A stretch of DNA of 64,000 nucleotides, from contig NC_053118.1 in assembly GCF_010015445.1 (NCBI RefSeq), positions 5,783,781 to 5,847,780 of the forward strand, given 5' to 3'. Each line of letters opens with the position of its first letter. The stretch's first letter is position 1. Shown here piece by piece: positions 23,740 to 34,376 of this stretch. A program made the position numbers and the translations under genes. The notes under the pieces were generated by a model, which ran no database searches, was not told where the DNA came from, and saw only the letters and a list, made by a program, of their open reading frames with translations. The stretch comes from Perca fluviatilis (lineage: Eukaryota > Chordata > Actinopteri > Perciformes > Percidae).

Positions 23740-24252
23740 CTACCCAATGTGAGTTGAGTGCAGATGTAAGTTGCGCATGCTCAGATTCAAACGGTTTACG
23801 GCATAACGCCAAGGGATCCGGATCCGGCAAACGTTTTACTATCTATGATTGTTTGATTGCTAACGTATCTAACACAACAAAGGCTGTCACTTGTATCGCG
23901 TTTTGAGCTACAAAACGCCATACAAGTGACAACCTTTGTTGTGTTTGATTGCTAACTTGTAGCCAGCAGTGAACGAACTTCGTTATGTATGTCCATTTTT
24001 ATTGTATTGATATTACAGTGTCTCGTTAGCAGGTTCTTGTAGGCTACTTCAGCCTCTAATCTAGAACTGACATCAGGGATCATGCCGTGAAAATGTGATG
24101 CCTTACGCTAAATAATAAATTACTGCTATGTAATGTACCTATCTCATTATTCTGTGGCTAACAGCAAAACAGACTTGCTAGCCTACCTGTGTGGGGCTGT
24201 CGCAAAGTGACGCATACGCAACTCACATCTGCACTCGACTCACATCGGGTAG
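23740..24252. mobile_element. MITE with inverted ends and a central hairpin
   Basis: The left end CTACCCAATGTGAGTTGAGT and the complement of the right end (CTACCCGATGTGAGTCGAGT) match over about 40 bp. Near its left third sits the 75-nt hairpin listed separately. No clear target duplication. Confidence 0.75.
23871..23945. repeat. 35-bp hairpin, 33 of 35 pairs
   Basis: Arms 23871-23905 and 23911-23945 are inverted copies with two mismatches around a 5-nt AGCTA loop. This would form a microRNA-precursor-like foldback in RNA. Confidence 0.85.
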
Positions 24253-24302
24253 TGACAAGGATAACAATGACATGAATATACAACATAGCGTATATGAAAT
24301 AA

Positions 24303-24345
24303 ATATATAATACATAAATATGTATAAATATATATATATAATTTT
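24303..24345. repeat. AT-rich simple sequence
   Basis: Short ATATAT/ATAAATAT run between two MITEs. Confidence 0.7.
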
Positions 24346-24505
24346 ATCATTATTATAATTATAATAATAATGGCCCAGGGTGACCAATAGCCTAACCCAT
24401 GACAGACCTGTCAACCAATCACAAGAGATTTTTCTTGTTTTAAAGTAGTGGTTTCATCCAATAGTGAGTGAGGAAATTCAAGCCAGGCCAGACGTTCTCT
24501 GGCCG

Positions 24506-24861
24506 GAGGCCTGTACTACGAAGCAGGATTTGCCGTTAGCGAGCTAACTTTAGGTTCAACCCAGGATTTTCTGTATCACGAAGGTGGATCACTTGTTATC
24601 AGGTTCAATCGCCGTGGTAACTTATGCTGAACACCTAACCTGGTCGGGAGCAGGTTAAGTTAGAGATCAGAGATCAACCGGTGTAAAAGCACTGCCTACT
24701 GACCAATCAATACTCGATTGATAACAGCGTCACTATTCTTAGAAGATCAGGCAGAGCTCGGTGCGAGGAGAGAGAGGGGGAGAGAGGAGTGCGCTCATAA
24801 AAGTTAAAACATTTAGAGACCAACAACCCTGTTAACATTCCCTGATGGGTATTTTTATGAA

Positions 24862-24909
<48 letters not shown>

Positions 24910-25512
24910 TTTTTTATGGGAGGGAATTACATATCGGCTTCTTGAGCTGTGTGTCACCGCAGCACATCGGTTTGAATTATGTTTTTATATTTTTTATTTG
25001 CTCTCATGATCGCTTCCCACTGCCAGGGTTGCAACTGAAATAATAGGCTAAAGCAACGACAGTTTATGGAAAGCACAAGTGTAATTGTGGTCAGATCTTG
25101 GTCCTGACTGATGGGGAAGTGATATTGATAAGCATTGTGATTTACGCATCTACAGCGTCTGCTATTTTTTTGCCAGCTTTCCTCCTGTTTTAGGAAGCAG
25201 CGACTGTAGGCTGTTGTGTTTTCCCTGTAAAACCGAGTCTGTGTTCTTCATATTTATGTAGAATTATAGTTTGCTCTTCTTGTTTAAAGTATGCGGCTCT
25301 GATAGATGTTTGCGATTGGTCATGGTGCGCAAACAACGCCTCTTTTATGTGAACGCGTACGTCTCTAGATTGGAAAAACCTGGGTTGACTGAACTAGTTG
25401 ATAACCAGCGTCGTGATACAGCTTATGCGGGACTACGGTTGTTAGGTTAGGTGAAGCCGGATAACCGAAAGAGATCCAGGGCATGTTGATTTTGCTTCGT
25501 AGTACAGGCCTC
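24506..25512. mobile_element. 1-kb element with perfect 20-bp inverted ends (Harbinger-like)
   Basis: GAGGCCTGTACTACGAAGCA at 24506-24525 is repeated exactly, inverted, at 25493-25512. The ends resemble fish PIF/Harbinger nonautonomous elements. No transposase is present. The interior includes an (AT)n run at about 24865-24905. A target duplication is not obvious. Confidence 0.8.
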
Positions 25513-25726
25513 AGGCGCGGTGTTGCTGCTATTCATATGCTAATTAGATCCATTAACACCTCCGCGGGAGCTCTCCACATACGTCATGGTTCGTTTCCAA
25601 CAATATGTGGCACAGACGAACGTGACGTTCACAGCCTGTAAATTGTCGATAACTGCCGAAAATTAGGGGGATTTCCGGGCGTTTCCAGGTGTTTACGAGG
25701 ACGGAAATCCCACTTTTCATGCAGTG

Positions 25727-26180
25727 TTAGTTTTGAGAAGGGAGCAGATTGCTTGGCAACACACAAAAACACAAACCGTATCGTTACAAAAAGGAAAATG
25801 GCATCAAAGCACAGGCCACACTATTTCATGAGAGAAACAAAACCCTAAAGTATTTATGGCATATGCCAGAAAAACACAGGATGAGTGAGGAGATGAGATG
25901 AAGCAGTGCTCTGAGTGGTCAAAGAGGTCAGAGCTGTGCATTTGTCTCACCCTCGCTGCGGGACTGACTCACAGTCAATTACAAACAGACTGAATATGAA
26001 GGCGAGGTGTAGATCAGCTCCCAGCAGCCCTTATCACGCCGCTGCACAGAGAACAGCAGCAGCAGACACAACACACAGCACACACAGCAGACATGTAGTC
26101 AGTCACAAACACTGTCTGCAGAGTGCCACCAACGCAGGTTTGAAACTTATACAGATATTTCTGGAATCACGGGACTATCA
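25727..26180. other. No gene recognised
   Basis: Contains a short CAGCAGACACAACACACAGC-type simple stretch near 26050. The open frame 25915-26184 has no recognisable domain. Confidence 0.35.
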
Positions 26181-26500
26181 GTAGCTACGTTTCAATCCAC
26201 TTGTCAGTCGAATTATCTGAAGTTCCCTAAAAACATTCATGCGAATAAAGCCGGTGAAAGTGTGTTTCCGGGTGATCGACTCCGACCTGCGGCCCTTTAC
26301 TGCATGTCCCCTCTCTCAAATAAAGGGCTAAAATGCCCCAAAAATAATCTTTAAAACAATGAAAGAAAGTGTGTTTCCAAATGGCTTTAAAGCAAATAAA
26401 AACCTATGCATGCGACGGTCAAATAGGTATATTAAATAGATTTGAGACATTTGACGGTGCTTTCATTAATTTCTGCACTGAAACGTAACATTTGTGAAGA
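26181..26500. repeat. Probable MITE end (CAGTAGCTACGTTTCAATCCA)
   Basis: The left boundary resembles the common fish terminus CAGTAGGTACGTTTCCATCC; two AGTGTGTTTCC words follow. The right boundary is not defined. Confidence 0.4.
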
Positions 26501-26639
26501 AAGATGGCTAGCCAAAATGGGTCGCACCGTCTACCTCCAAATGATTCATATTCCATTTACCAATTAAGAGAAAATCCAATGAGATCCAACGTACAAACTT
26601 GGTGTCGACATTCATTAAATTCAGTTGAATTTTACTGTT

Positions 26640-26990
26640 TCCATAGTCTATATCCATGCTGTTACCTTCCGCTTTCTTTGTGTTGGAATTTTAAACTCTG
26701 GTGGATTTATGAGGACGATGGTTAACTGCTCCTCAGATCTCTGCAGGGTAAATCCAGACAGCTAGCTAGACTATCTGTCCAATCTGAGTTTTCTCTCATG
26801 TTCCACCAAAACAAATTCATTCCCGAGGCTATTTTGCAGAGGCACTGTTGCTCCCTCAGGTGCTTACAAGATGATTGTGATTGGTTTAAAGAAATGCCAA
26901 TAAACCAGAGCACGTTTTTCTCCCATCCCGAAAAGGTGTGTGGACTAGCCAGACCTTCCTCTGCAGCGCTGTGGAGCCCTAAGGCATTTT
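26640..26990. mobile_element. MITE family A, copy 4
   Basis: Best complete copy of the family: TCTATATCCATGCTGTTACC, CCAGACAGCTAGCTAGACTA, AATCTGAGTTTTCTCTCATG, AAGATGATTGTGATTGGTTT, then GACTAGCCAGACCTTCCTCT and the half-palindrome GCAGCGCTGTGGAG. Confidence 0.8.
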
Positions 26991-27578
26991 TCATTCAACA
27001 CCACTTAATATATCATAAAAACTTGTGGATAAAAACATGGTTAGTGATTTGTATCAATGTTTTATGGCTTAAAAATACAAAAAAGACAAAATACTCAGTG
27101 AACTTCAACCTCATTTACATCATTACTAGACACCACTGGAATGAATATGATATTCCTATAATATACTAGGGATAATGATAATGAATACTGATCGTATGAC
27201 TACTTATATTAACCCCAATAGAAGTAATTTAAGATGTATGCTGTATGCATGTAAAAGTATTCATAATTGTTTTACCTTGCACCCACAAAATGTTGCTTTT
27301 CCCCACATTTGTCACTAATAAGGTTGCAGACATTCTTCCTGTAACCACAGACTGTAAAAATAGTGGACGTACTGTACCATCAGTGACGTCACCCATTAGT
27401 TAATATACCAGCTAAGGCTAGCGCTAGCTAGCTAGCTCACATCCATAGCACTTGATAATGTCACCTTAGTTTACCTTTTTTATAAATGTCAGCAAAAAAA
27501 CAACCCTTTATCCGATTTTTTAAAATGGGTTTATAAATGGAAATCAGGATTTATAATAGGGTTTTGGAATTTTCATAT
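26991..27578. other. No gene recognised
   Basis: AT-rich. A GCTAGCTAGCTAGC run lies near 27422. Confidence 0.35.
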
Positions 27579-27661
27579 CCCATTTTTGTGCAGCTATTTT
27601 GTTGTGTAGAATGATACACTGCAACTTTCGGGTCACAACAAAAAAGCTGCACAAAAATGAG
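27579..27661. repeat. Hairpin, 26 of 28 pairs
   Basis: CCCATTTTTGTGCAGCTATT at 27579 pairs with the inverted copy at 27634-27661 over 28 bp with two mismatches and a 27-nt spacer. Confidence 0.75.
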
Positions 27662-28477
27662 ATAGCTCCATGTCACAATCAACTCTTTAGATTTTTAATC
27701 TCATTACATTCAGATTAATAGCTTCCAATAATCTGTGAAATAGTTAAAAGTCACACAACTCATTTTGTAATCAATTAACCTACATCATATTTGTCATAGC
27801 AGAAGTGGATGACACTAAAAAAACCAAAACCCCTCGTACCTCAAGAGTATGCCACCCTGCATTTGACGGCACATAAAGTATGAGCATGTGACCAATGAAA
27901 CCTTTAAATCTTGAATCTACTGCATATTTTTGCAACAAAACTGGTATCTCCAGAAAATACCAGCAGCTATACCATAACATTTACAGAGTTCATTTTCAAG
28001 TGTTTAAAACTTTGTTTGAGTGTTGATAAGAGCATGGTTTATCAACTTTTAATTAATTACAGTGATACAAATTATTCTTGTGAATGTTTAAACATGAATG
28101 AATGAATGAATGAAATCTTTATTTTGAACAATTTAAAAACATAAAAACACTAGACTCATTCAAAAAGGAATAGGTAGAAGTCATAGGCTTTATCATGTCC
28201 TATACCCTCAGTCTATCCTCTAACCTCAGTCTTCACCACAACTAAATCACAGTCAAACAAGATAAATCAAACAGACCATTTCATACAATACAAAAAACAA
28301 CTCCAATTTACGTTCTTCTGACATGAGGATGTAAAGGAAAGTCTTTGTGTTCAAGTGCAGTACAGAAAAACTTTTTATCAGGTGTTGGGACCAGCAGTTG
28401 TGTTAAACCTGATTTTAACCAAAAAGGCCTCAGATTAAACTGACCTCTGGAGACAAGACACACATGTGGCACATCAG
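27662..28477. other. No gene recognised; AATG microsatellite
   Basis: An (AATG)n run at about 28095-28114 precedes AAATCTTTATTTTGAAC, the look of an inverted LINE 3-prime tail. The rest is unassigned. Confidence 0.4.
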
Positions 28478-28609
28478 AATCAAAATCAGAAAAGCTTGCC
28501 AAGTATGTTTTTTACACATACAAGGAATTTGTTTTGGTGTTGTAGGTGCATGTCACACATTCTCTAAAATAAGTTAAACAAATAGGTTAAACAGAACAAA
28601 CAATATAAG

Positions 28610-28655
<46 letters not shown>

Positions 28656-28684
28656 GAATGTATTGTATTGTATTGTGTATGTAT
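28478..28684 (-). mobile_element. 3-prime end of the L2-type LINE (continued at 33412)
   Basis: Read on the minus strand: CACCTACAACACCAAAACAA, ATTCCTTGTATGTG, ACTTGGCAAGC and then TTTTCTGATTTTGATTCTGA, the usual teleost L2 3-prime tail ending in short GATTCTGATT repeats. An (AT)n(AC)n run at 28610-28656 lies in the untranslated part. It is separated from the coding part by the ISL2EU-like insertion, and the last third of the reverse transcriptase is missing. Confidence 0.75.
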
Positions 28685-28790
28685 ACACAAGTTTACGCGC
28701 TGTTTCCCGGGTGGCGCCATAACTCTACACAAATGCATTTCATTTCCGCCGGAAGTTGTTTGCACAACGTCTGCCGGTGTAAACACAGCG

Positions 28791-30862
28791 ATGTCGACGC
28801 TAGCTTGGGAACACGGTTCTACTACTTTGACTGGAGATGGCGCTACTCTCCTTCACCCGAATTTAGTGCAGAACTGGGAGGATAACATGACGACGTGGCC
28901 CAACATAACGTACAGCAAGATTTGCTCCTACTTCGTGCAATCCATGGCAATAGATGGAAAAGCAATGGACAATCTGAAAGCCTCCGAGGCATATCAATAT
29001 CTGCACAGCAACAAAGTCGGTTGTGTCATGTCATACAAACATGATCGTTTTGTTTATCTGAAAGCAAATGTAGAGCCTAGCCAGTGTTTGAACAATGCAT
29101 GGCATAATGCTTGGGTGCTGGTAACTGAAGCTGGAGAAGTCAAAACTGCGGGATGTACGTGTGTTGCTGGACCAGGGAGATCTTGTTCCCACTCAGCTGC
29201 GATCCTGTGGAAGGTAATTATTTGACCATTGTAGCCTAGGCCTATGTCTTCTTTTCAAAACGCTATAAATCCATCAATTTGTTATTTAAATTTTTTTTAT
29301 TTTTCGTGTTTGCATTTATGAGGAAAAAACAATGTTAGGCCTACGTGACAGTTCTCCATTACGGACGTGAGCGCTCTGAAAGCGGCACTAAAGACTTTCA
29401 AACTTTCACAGACACCTCAAAACAGAAAGAACAAAGCCTTTAAAGCGAATTTCGTTTTGTATTAATTGTATCTTAATTTTAATCAATTTTTCATTAACCA
29501 AATTCCTGGATTTAATAAATAAAAAATAAATATAGCAGACAGACAATAGATAATGACAACATAAGGCTCCGGCCTGAACTGGAGCTTATGCATGAACCGA
29601 ACACTTGTTTATGAATAAACAATTAAAATGTCTCATTGCAATATTTTACATATTCATAATTATCACTTTTGATGGTTCTTTGAGACAGCTTTTAGGTGCC
29701 GTTTACATAAGCGCACTCATAATTTAATTGAATTATGATAATAACGCATTTTCTTCATAAAGTGTATTTCTGCAAGCCCAATGTTCTGTATATTCATTGT
29801 AGGCTATGTGTGCAATGTATTACATCATACGACATGTGTGCAGTGAACCCATTATAATATCTATGCACTGTTTTTACTATATCTCTCTAGGTAGAAAATG
29901 CTGTGAGACAGGGGAAAACTGGGCGTGCCTGCACAGACGGACAAAACCAGTGGAATGCTGGGTCTAAAAGAAATGCTGGTCAGAGGAAGATGAAGTATGT
30001 GCGCTTCAAACGACACAACAGGAAGGATCTCTACCAGCCACCACCAACTTCACCGCCATCCTCTACCACTCCAGAACCGGCACAGGAGGTGACACTCTTT
30101 AGGACTCATGAAGAGTGGAGGAAGAACGCACTTGCCTCACCAATGGCAGCACTTTTCAATTGCCCTGGGAATAGCCTCCTGCAGCTCTGCTTTAATGCTA
30201 ATACCTCCTCCATCACAGAGCCAACACCATGTCCACACCTCCATCTCCTAACCCATGATGAGCACCACACACCACTGGCTTGTGTAAAATGCAGAACCTT
30301 CTATGATGAATACATTAACATGTCCACAGCTCAGCTTGAGGAGATTGAGAAGGCTACAGAAGCACAGAGCAAAGAACAGGTCTGGCATGATGCGCGGAGA
30401 GTGCGCATCACAGCGAGCACAGCTAGAAAGGTGCCCATTCGCTCAACCACGGCGCCTGACAAGTTTTTGTCAGAACACTTACACCCATCCTTCCGTGGCA
30501 ATGCCGCAACCCGTCAAGGAGCGAAGGGGGAGGAACTTGCAAGGGACTATTTGGAAACTCTGGGCAACAGCATTGAAACCAAAGGCTTAGTGGTGTGCGA
30601 AAAGGAACCATGGCTTGCAGCATCTCCCGATGGAGTGATAAACAACGACATTCTGTTGGAGATCAAATCACCTGTGATGGGAAACAAGTCACTTGCAGAA
30701 TTTTTGGCAACAAAGAACTGCGAAATCACAACTGTGGCAAACGGAGATAGGGTAGATTACCACATTGCCTGCAATGGTCCAAGCTACTACATGCAGGTAC
30801 AAATTGGGATGCACTGCACAGGCGCTCTGCACTCTCAAGTTGGTGATCTGGAACAAAACTGA
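28791..30862 (+). CDS. SWIM zinc finger plus YqaJ-type nuclease of the transposon
   Basis: Exon 1 is 28791-29213 (ATG at 28791, donor gtaatt) and exon 2 is 29891-30862 (acceptor ctctctag). Both borders are phase 0, giving 464 residues with no internal stop. Residues 122-134 form a SWIM finger (C-x-C-x7-C-x-H; C122, C124, C132, H134). The C-terminal part is a YqaJ/lambda-exonuclease fold: WHDARRVRITAST (about 306), GAKGEELARDYLETLG (about 351), then ASPDG with D388 and LLEIKSP with E398 and K400, the metal-binding D...E-x-K set, and YYMQVQIG (about 441). Related phage enzymes are 5-prime to 3-prime exonucleases in recombination; its role in transposition is unknown. After GMHCTG the frame is lost: the expected ending (KLVIWNKTEHLEIEVP and so on) continues in other frames to about 31025, so the last about 60 residues are scrambled. 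Confidence 0.85.
29214..29890 (+). other. Intron of the YqaJ nuclease gene
   Basis: 677 bp, GT at 29214 and AG at 29889-29890, AT-rich, with no feature of its own. Removing it joins ...SAAILWK to VENAVRQG in phase 0. Confidence 0.8.
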
Positions 30863-31030
30863 GCACCTAGAAATCGAAGTACCCCGCCCGACCAAGGCTT
30901 TGTCCAGGGGCATATCATAAGGCTGCACACATTCTACTTTGCCCACATGCTCCGAAAATTGTATTGTTGATGATTTTGTGGAGGGAAGGTTACAGTTCTG
31001 CAGTAAATATCTCAGCATTTTAAAACCAAA
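30863..31030 (+). pseudogene. Displaced C-terminus of the YqaJ nuclease
   Basis: Bases 30834-31030 still encode the expected tail in pieces: KLVIWNKTEHLEIEVP in one frame, DQGFVQGHIIRLHTFYFAHM in a second and IVDDFVEGRLQFCSKYLSI in a third. At least three small insertions or deletions separate them. This shows the nuclease gene has begun to decay while the transposase has not. Confidence 0.75.
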
Positions 31031-31137
31031 ATAAACTGCCTTGTTTAGGTCATGCCCACAGGAGCCAACAGATGTCCATTGTTTACATGATCTCTTTATG
31101 CTGTGCAATATATCAGTGTGCCTACTGTTTGAGTGAA

Positions 31138-31143
31138 AATAAA
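31138..31143 (+). terminator. Polyadenylation signal of the nuclease gene
   Basis: AATAAA, about 275 bp after the stop. It lies between the two convergent genes. Confidence 0.6.
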
Positions 31144-31470
31144 GTTTGATGTAATTTCAATCCTTAGAGTGCTAAAATTTATTTTAACACAGTTCATAAT
31201 TCATAGTAAGCTCATACTGTACATAAATAACACTGGATTAATTAATGGTTTTGAGGAAACTAAACAAATGGCTTCAACAAGAAAAAATGCGTGTTTAATC
31301 CTAACAGGTATTAAAAAGTAAAATACAAAAGCAGCCCACACAATTACATCACTATGAAAATATTCATATATAATATTAAAAAATACAATGCACGCAGTAT
31401 TTGTTGTGTTTATCTGTATTTAATGAACAACATGGCTGGGTGTTGTTAGACAGGGACACAGGGCAAGATT

Positions 31471-33243
31471 CTAAACCTCACTGATCAGTGGACTCCTCAG
31501 GTTAACTAGGCCAGCACAGATGGTTAAGATGTTGTCCAGTTTCGGTGCCATGCTGATGGGAACAGTCCGGGATAAAATCTTAAACACCTTCAGTCTCTGG
31601 AGTGCTCTTTCCACATGTATGCGGACATTGGCTACTCGCCTGGTGCGTGTCGTCTCCTCATTGGTCAACTGATTGCGCCTGTAGGTGAAAGCAGGGATGT
31701 TCAAACTGACCCTTCTCTCATCAAGCAAGTCTCGAATGGTGAACCCACGGTCCGCCATGACCTCATCACCAGCCCTCAGATAGTCTAGGAACCCACTGTC
31801 CATGGTGATAAACTTATCACTGCTTCTGCCAGCATAAGCATCAGATATAAACATGATTAGCCCATTAGGGGCCACAGCAACGAGATATTTCACAGTGTTG
31901 CGTGATTTATACTGGCTGAAAGTGTCACTCCTTGAGTCGTGGTTTGTGGCTCTCTGCATGGCACTTTCGGCACAGTCAATGATGCAGGTGGTTCGAGGGT
32001 AGTTCCTCTGAAACGACAAGGGCATGGTGGCACGAATGGTCTCTCTTGGAAGCCAGGGGATCAGGACTTTGAACTGTTCACCCATCACGTCAATCCAGTG
32101 ACTAATCACAATGCTTGCCATGGATGTAGACACATTGAAGCGGTGAGCAATATCTCCTAATATTAGGTTTAGTTTTAGTTTCATCAAGGTCATAAGTATT
32201 TGGTCAACAACAGGAAGGGTAATTGATGGCTTACTGAAAGGCAACAACACCGTCACCAGAGTGAAGAATTGAACCATAAGCACTCCTGTATACAGCCGGG
32301 ACCTAGCATCATCAATGACCGTGGTGCTGGTCACAGTAGGACCCATTTCTGCCTCGCACTGTGTGGCCTTGTCTACTTTAACAGACTGTGTTGTTGAACA
32401 GTAAATGTGATCAATATGTGACGGATCCTCCCATTGGGTCTGGGCATCACGAAATTTTGGTGTAGCAGGCTCGGCCTCACAGACAGGCTGACAGGTTTCA
32501 GGAGCATCTAAAAAGGGGAAGGGAAAACATGGATGGAGCTAAATTAATGCAGGCATAGAGTCCTCTCACTACAAACATCACAATGGAAAAATGTGTACTA
32601 CAACATTGCACACACACAATCATCATCACAACAGCCTGCCACCTTGCATTGTATTTATGATGTAGACTAAGGCACACGCAGGCAGGCAGGCACACACACA
32701 CACACAATTAATGATGTAGCTATCGTGGGCATTGTTTGTCCCATCTCCAAAACAATCAACTGCCTTAGCAAAATACCAGTAGCAATGTTAATGTATGACT
32801 ACTTCTTCATAATTAACAGTATTGTCAGCTTCATAGCTAAAGTTGCTGAACTTACCCTCAGATTCAAATCTGCGTTTCTTTATCTGGGGGGAGGCAGTGG
32901 TCCGCTGGGTGAGTTGACGCCTCTTTGGCTGGGGAGGGCGGTTGTATCCCAACCACAACTCTGGGAAAGGATTATCCTTGGTAGGTTTTTGGTCAACAAA
33001 GTGATAGGAACAAACAAAAACGTTGAGGGGTGGTTTCTTTAGATTCAATGCCTTCAGCCAGGCCCTTGATTCCGAGTCGGTATCAGGCTTGCGAAAAAAT
33101 GTAAACAATGGAGCGCATGGACATTGCCTTTTCGTAGCTGGTTTGTGGTCGTAGCACTCTCTATCTAACCACTCGTTCAGGTGCTTTCTCGAGTTTTTGC
33201 AACCAACTACCGCACACGTCGTTCCCGAACCACTTTTCTTCAT
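31471..33243 (-). CDS. THAP-domain DDE transposase (ISL2EU-like), intact
   Basis: Exon 1 is 33243-32856 (donor gtaag) and exon 2 is 32507-31471 (acceptor tttttag). Spliced length is 1,425 nt: 474 residues and a stop, no interruption. Residues 10-100 are a THAP DNA-binding finger (C10, C15, C78, H81, conserved W62 and a closing FPELWLGY). A basic, nuclear-signal-like stretch (PKRRQLTQR) follows near 105. About residues 225-273 form a helix-turn-helix (LGDIAHRFNVSTSMASIVIS). The DDE nuclease core has D307 in IIDCAES, D382 in VMADRGF and E429 in RIHVERALQRLKVF, with DAYAGRSSDK between. All three acids are present, so it could be catalytically competent. It excises and inserts the element in the nucleus by family analogy. 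Confidence 0.9.
32508..32855 (-). other. Intron of the transposase gene
   Basis: 348 bp, GT at 32855-32854 and AG at 32509-32508. It contains a short CA-rich run near 32690-32706. Splicing restores GAG G|AT, giving the junction residues EG-D-APETCQ. Confidence 0.85.
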
Positions 33244-33411
33244 GTTGTAATTGTAATTGACTGTTATATCCTCTTTGTCACTGCGATATCAGTGCTTTGT
33301 CGGCACAACGGAGCTAGCTAGCAAAACAAACCCAGCCCGCCAGAACGGAAGTGGATTGCATCGACGGGAGGAGTTCAGGAAGTAGAGCGGAAACAGCTCA
33401 AAAACTTGTGT

Positions 33412-34376
33412 ATATGGACTCGATGATGGTTGTGTAGAAGTGCACCATCATTGTCTATAGCAGGTTGAATTTCTTCAGCTGCCGCAGGAAGTACATCCTC
33501 TGTTGTGCTTTCTTGACGAGGGAGCTGATGTTCAGCTGATGTTCTGGGAGATGATGGTTCCCAGGAAGCGGAAAGACTCCACAATGTCAATTGTGGAGTC
33601 ACATAGGGTGATGGGCAGGTGGGGCTGAATTCTTCCTGAAGTCCACAACCATCTCCACTGTCTTTAGAGCGTTGAGCTCTAGGTTGTTTTGCTTGCACCA
33701 CTTCACCAGGTGGTCAGCCTCCCACCCGTAGGCGGACTCATCACCATCAGAGATGAGTCCGATGAGGGAGGTGTCATCCGCGAACTTCACAAGCTTGACA
33801 GACTGGTGACTGGAGGTGCAACTGTTGGTGTACAGGGAGAAGAGCAGATTAGAAACAACACAGCCCTGAGGGGATCCGGTGCTGATGGTCTGTGAGTCGG
33901 AGAGGTCTTTCTCCAGCTTCACATGCTGCTTCTTGTCAGACTGGAAGTCAGTGATCCACCTGCAGGTGGAGTCAGGCACACCAAGTTGGGAGAGTTTCTC
34001 CTGGAGCAGAGCCGGGATGATGGTATTAAAGGCAGTGCTGAAGTCCACAAACAGGATCCTGGCGTAGGTTCCTGCAGAGTCCAGGTGCTGGAGGATGTAG
34101 TGGAGGGCCAGGTTGACTGCATCATCTACAGACCTATTTGCTCTGTAGGCAAACTGCAGAGGGTCCAGGAGGGGGTCGGTGATGTCTTTGAGGTGTGAAA
34201 GCACAAGGTGCTCAAAGGACTTCATAACCACAGAGGTCAGGGCGACGGGTCTAAAGTCATTAAGTCCTGTGGTCCTTGGCTTCTTGGGAACAGGGATGAT
34301 GGTTGAGAACTTGAAGCAGGCTGGCATGTGACATGTCTTCAGCAAGGTGTTGAAAATGTCTGTGAACACCGGAGAC
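33412..34376 (-). pseudogene. L2-type LINE reverse transcriptase, part 1
   Basis: Reverse transcriptase read leftwards from the hAT insertion. Motifs: [10 protein letters not shown] (about 34310), [18 protein letters not shown] (about 34265), [18 protein letters not shown] (about 34050), [20 protein letters not shown] (about 33885), [13 protein letters not shown] (FADD box, about 33795) and [19 protein letters not shown] (about 33690). A frameshift near 33610 breaks the fingers-to-thumb link. Bases 33530-33415 still encode ISSLVKKAQQRMYFLRQLKK and then stop at the ISL2EU-like element. The thumb and the rest are absent, so a deletion accompanied or preceded that insertion. Confidence 0.85.

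Larger units (their letters stand above)
21056..25726. mobile_element. 4.67-kb element with CACTG inverted ends (CACTA/EnSpm-like)
   Basis: The left end CACTGCATGAAAAGTGAGAT (21056) and the complement of the right end (CACTGCATGAAAAGTGGGAT, ending 25726) agree at 25 of the first 27 bases. The trinucleotide TTA flanks both sides (21053-21055 and 25727-25729). CACTG ends with a 3-bp duplication fit the CACTA/EnSpm group; a TTA target would also fit PIF/Harbinger, but the terminal bases would not. Both subterminal regions share AATTTACAGGC and ACTGCCG words. I find no transposase, so it is probably nonautonomous. It has received three smaller elements and contains a candidate spliced gene. Confidence 0.8.
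28685..33411. mobile_element. ISL2EU-like two-gene DNA transposon, 4,727 bp
   Basis: Ends: ACACAAGTTT at 28685 and its inverse AAACTTGTGT closing at 33411. Counting the flanking TAT/ATA, the arms agree at 23 of 26 bases. The dinucleotide AT flanks both sides (28683-28684, 33412-33413). Inside are two convergent genes with one intron each: a SWIM/YqaJ nuclease on plus and a THAP/DDE transposase on minus, tail to tail. A DDE transposase paired with a YqaJ nuclease and a 2-bp AT duplication matches the ISL2EU superfamily as I recall it from the repeat literature. The element interrupts a minus-strand L2 LINE. Confidence 0.9.

Noticed and set aside
30303..30729. Several open frames on both strands
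   Set aside because: Shadows of the YqaJ nuclease exon in other frames.
33879..34198. Plus-strand frames opposite the L2 reverse transcriptase
   Set aside because: Antisense shadows; the minus strand carries the full set of RT motifs.
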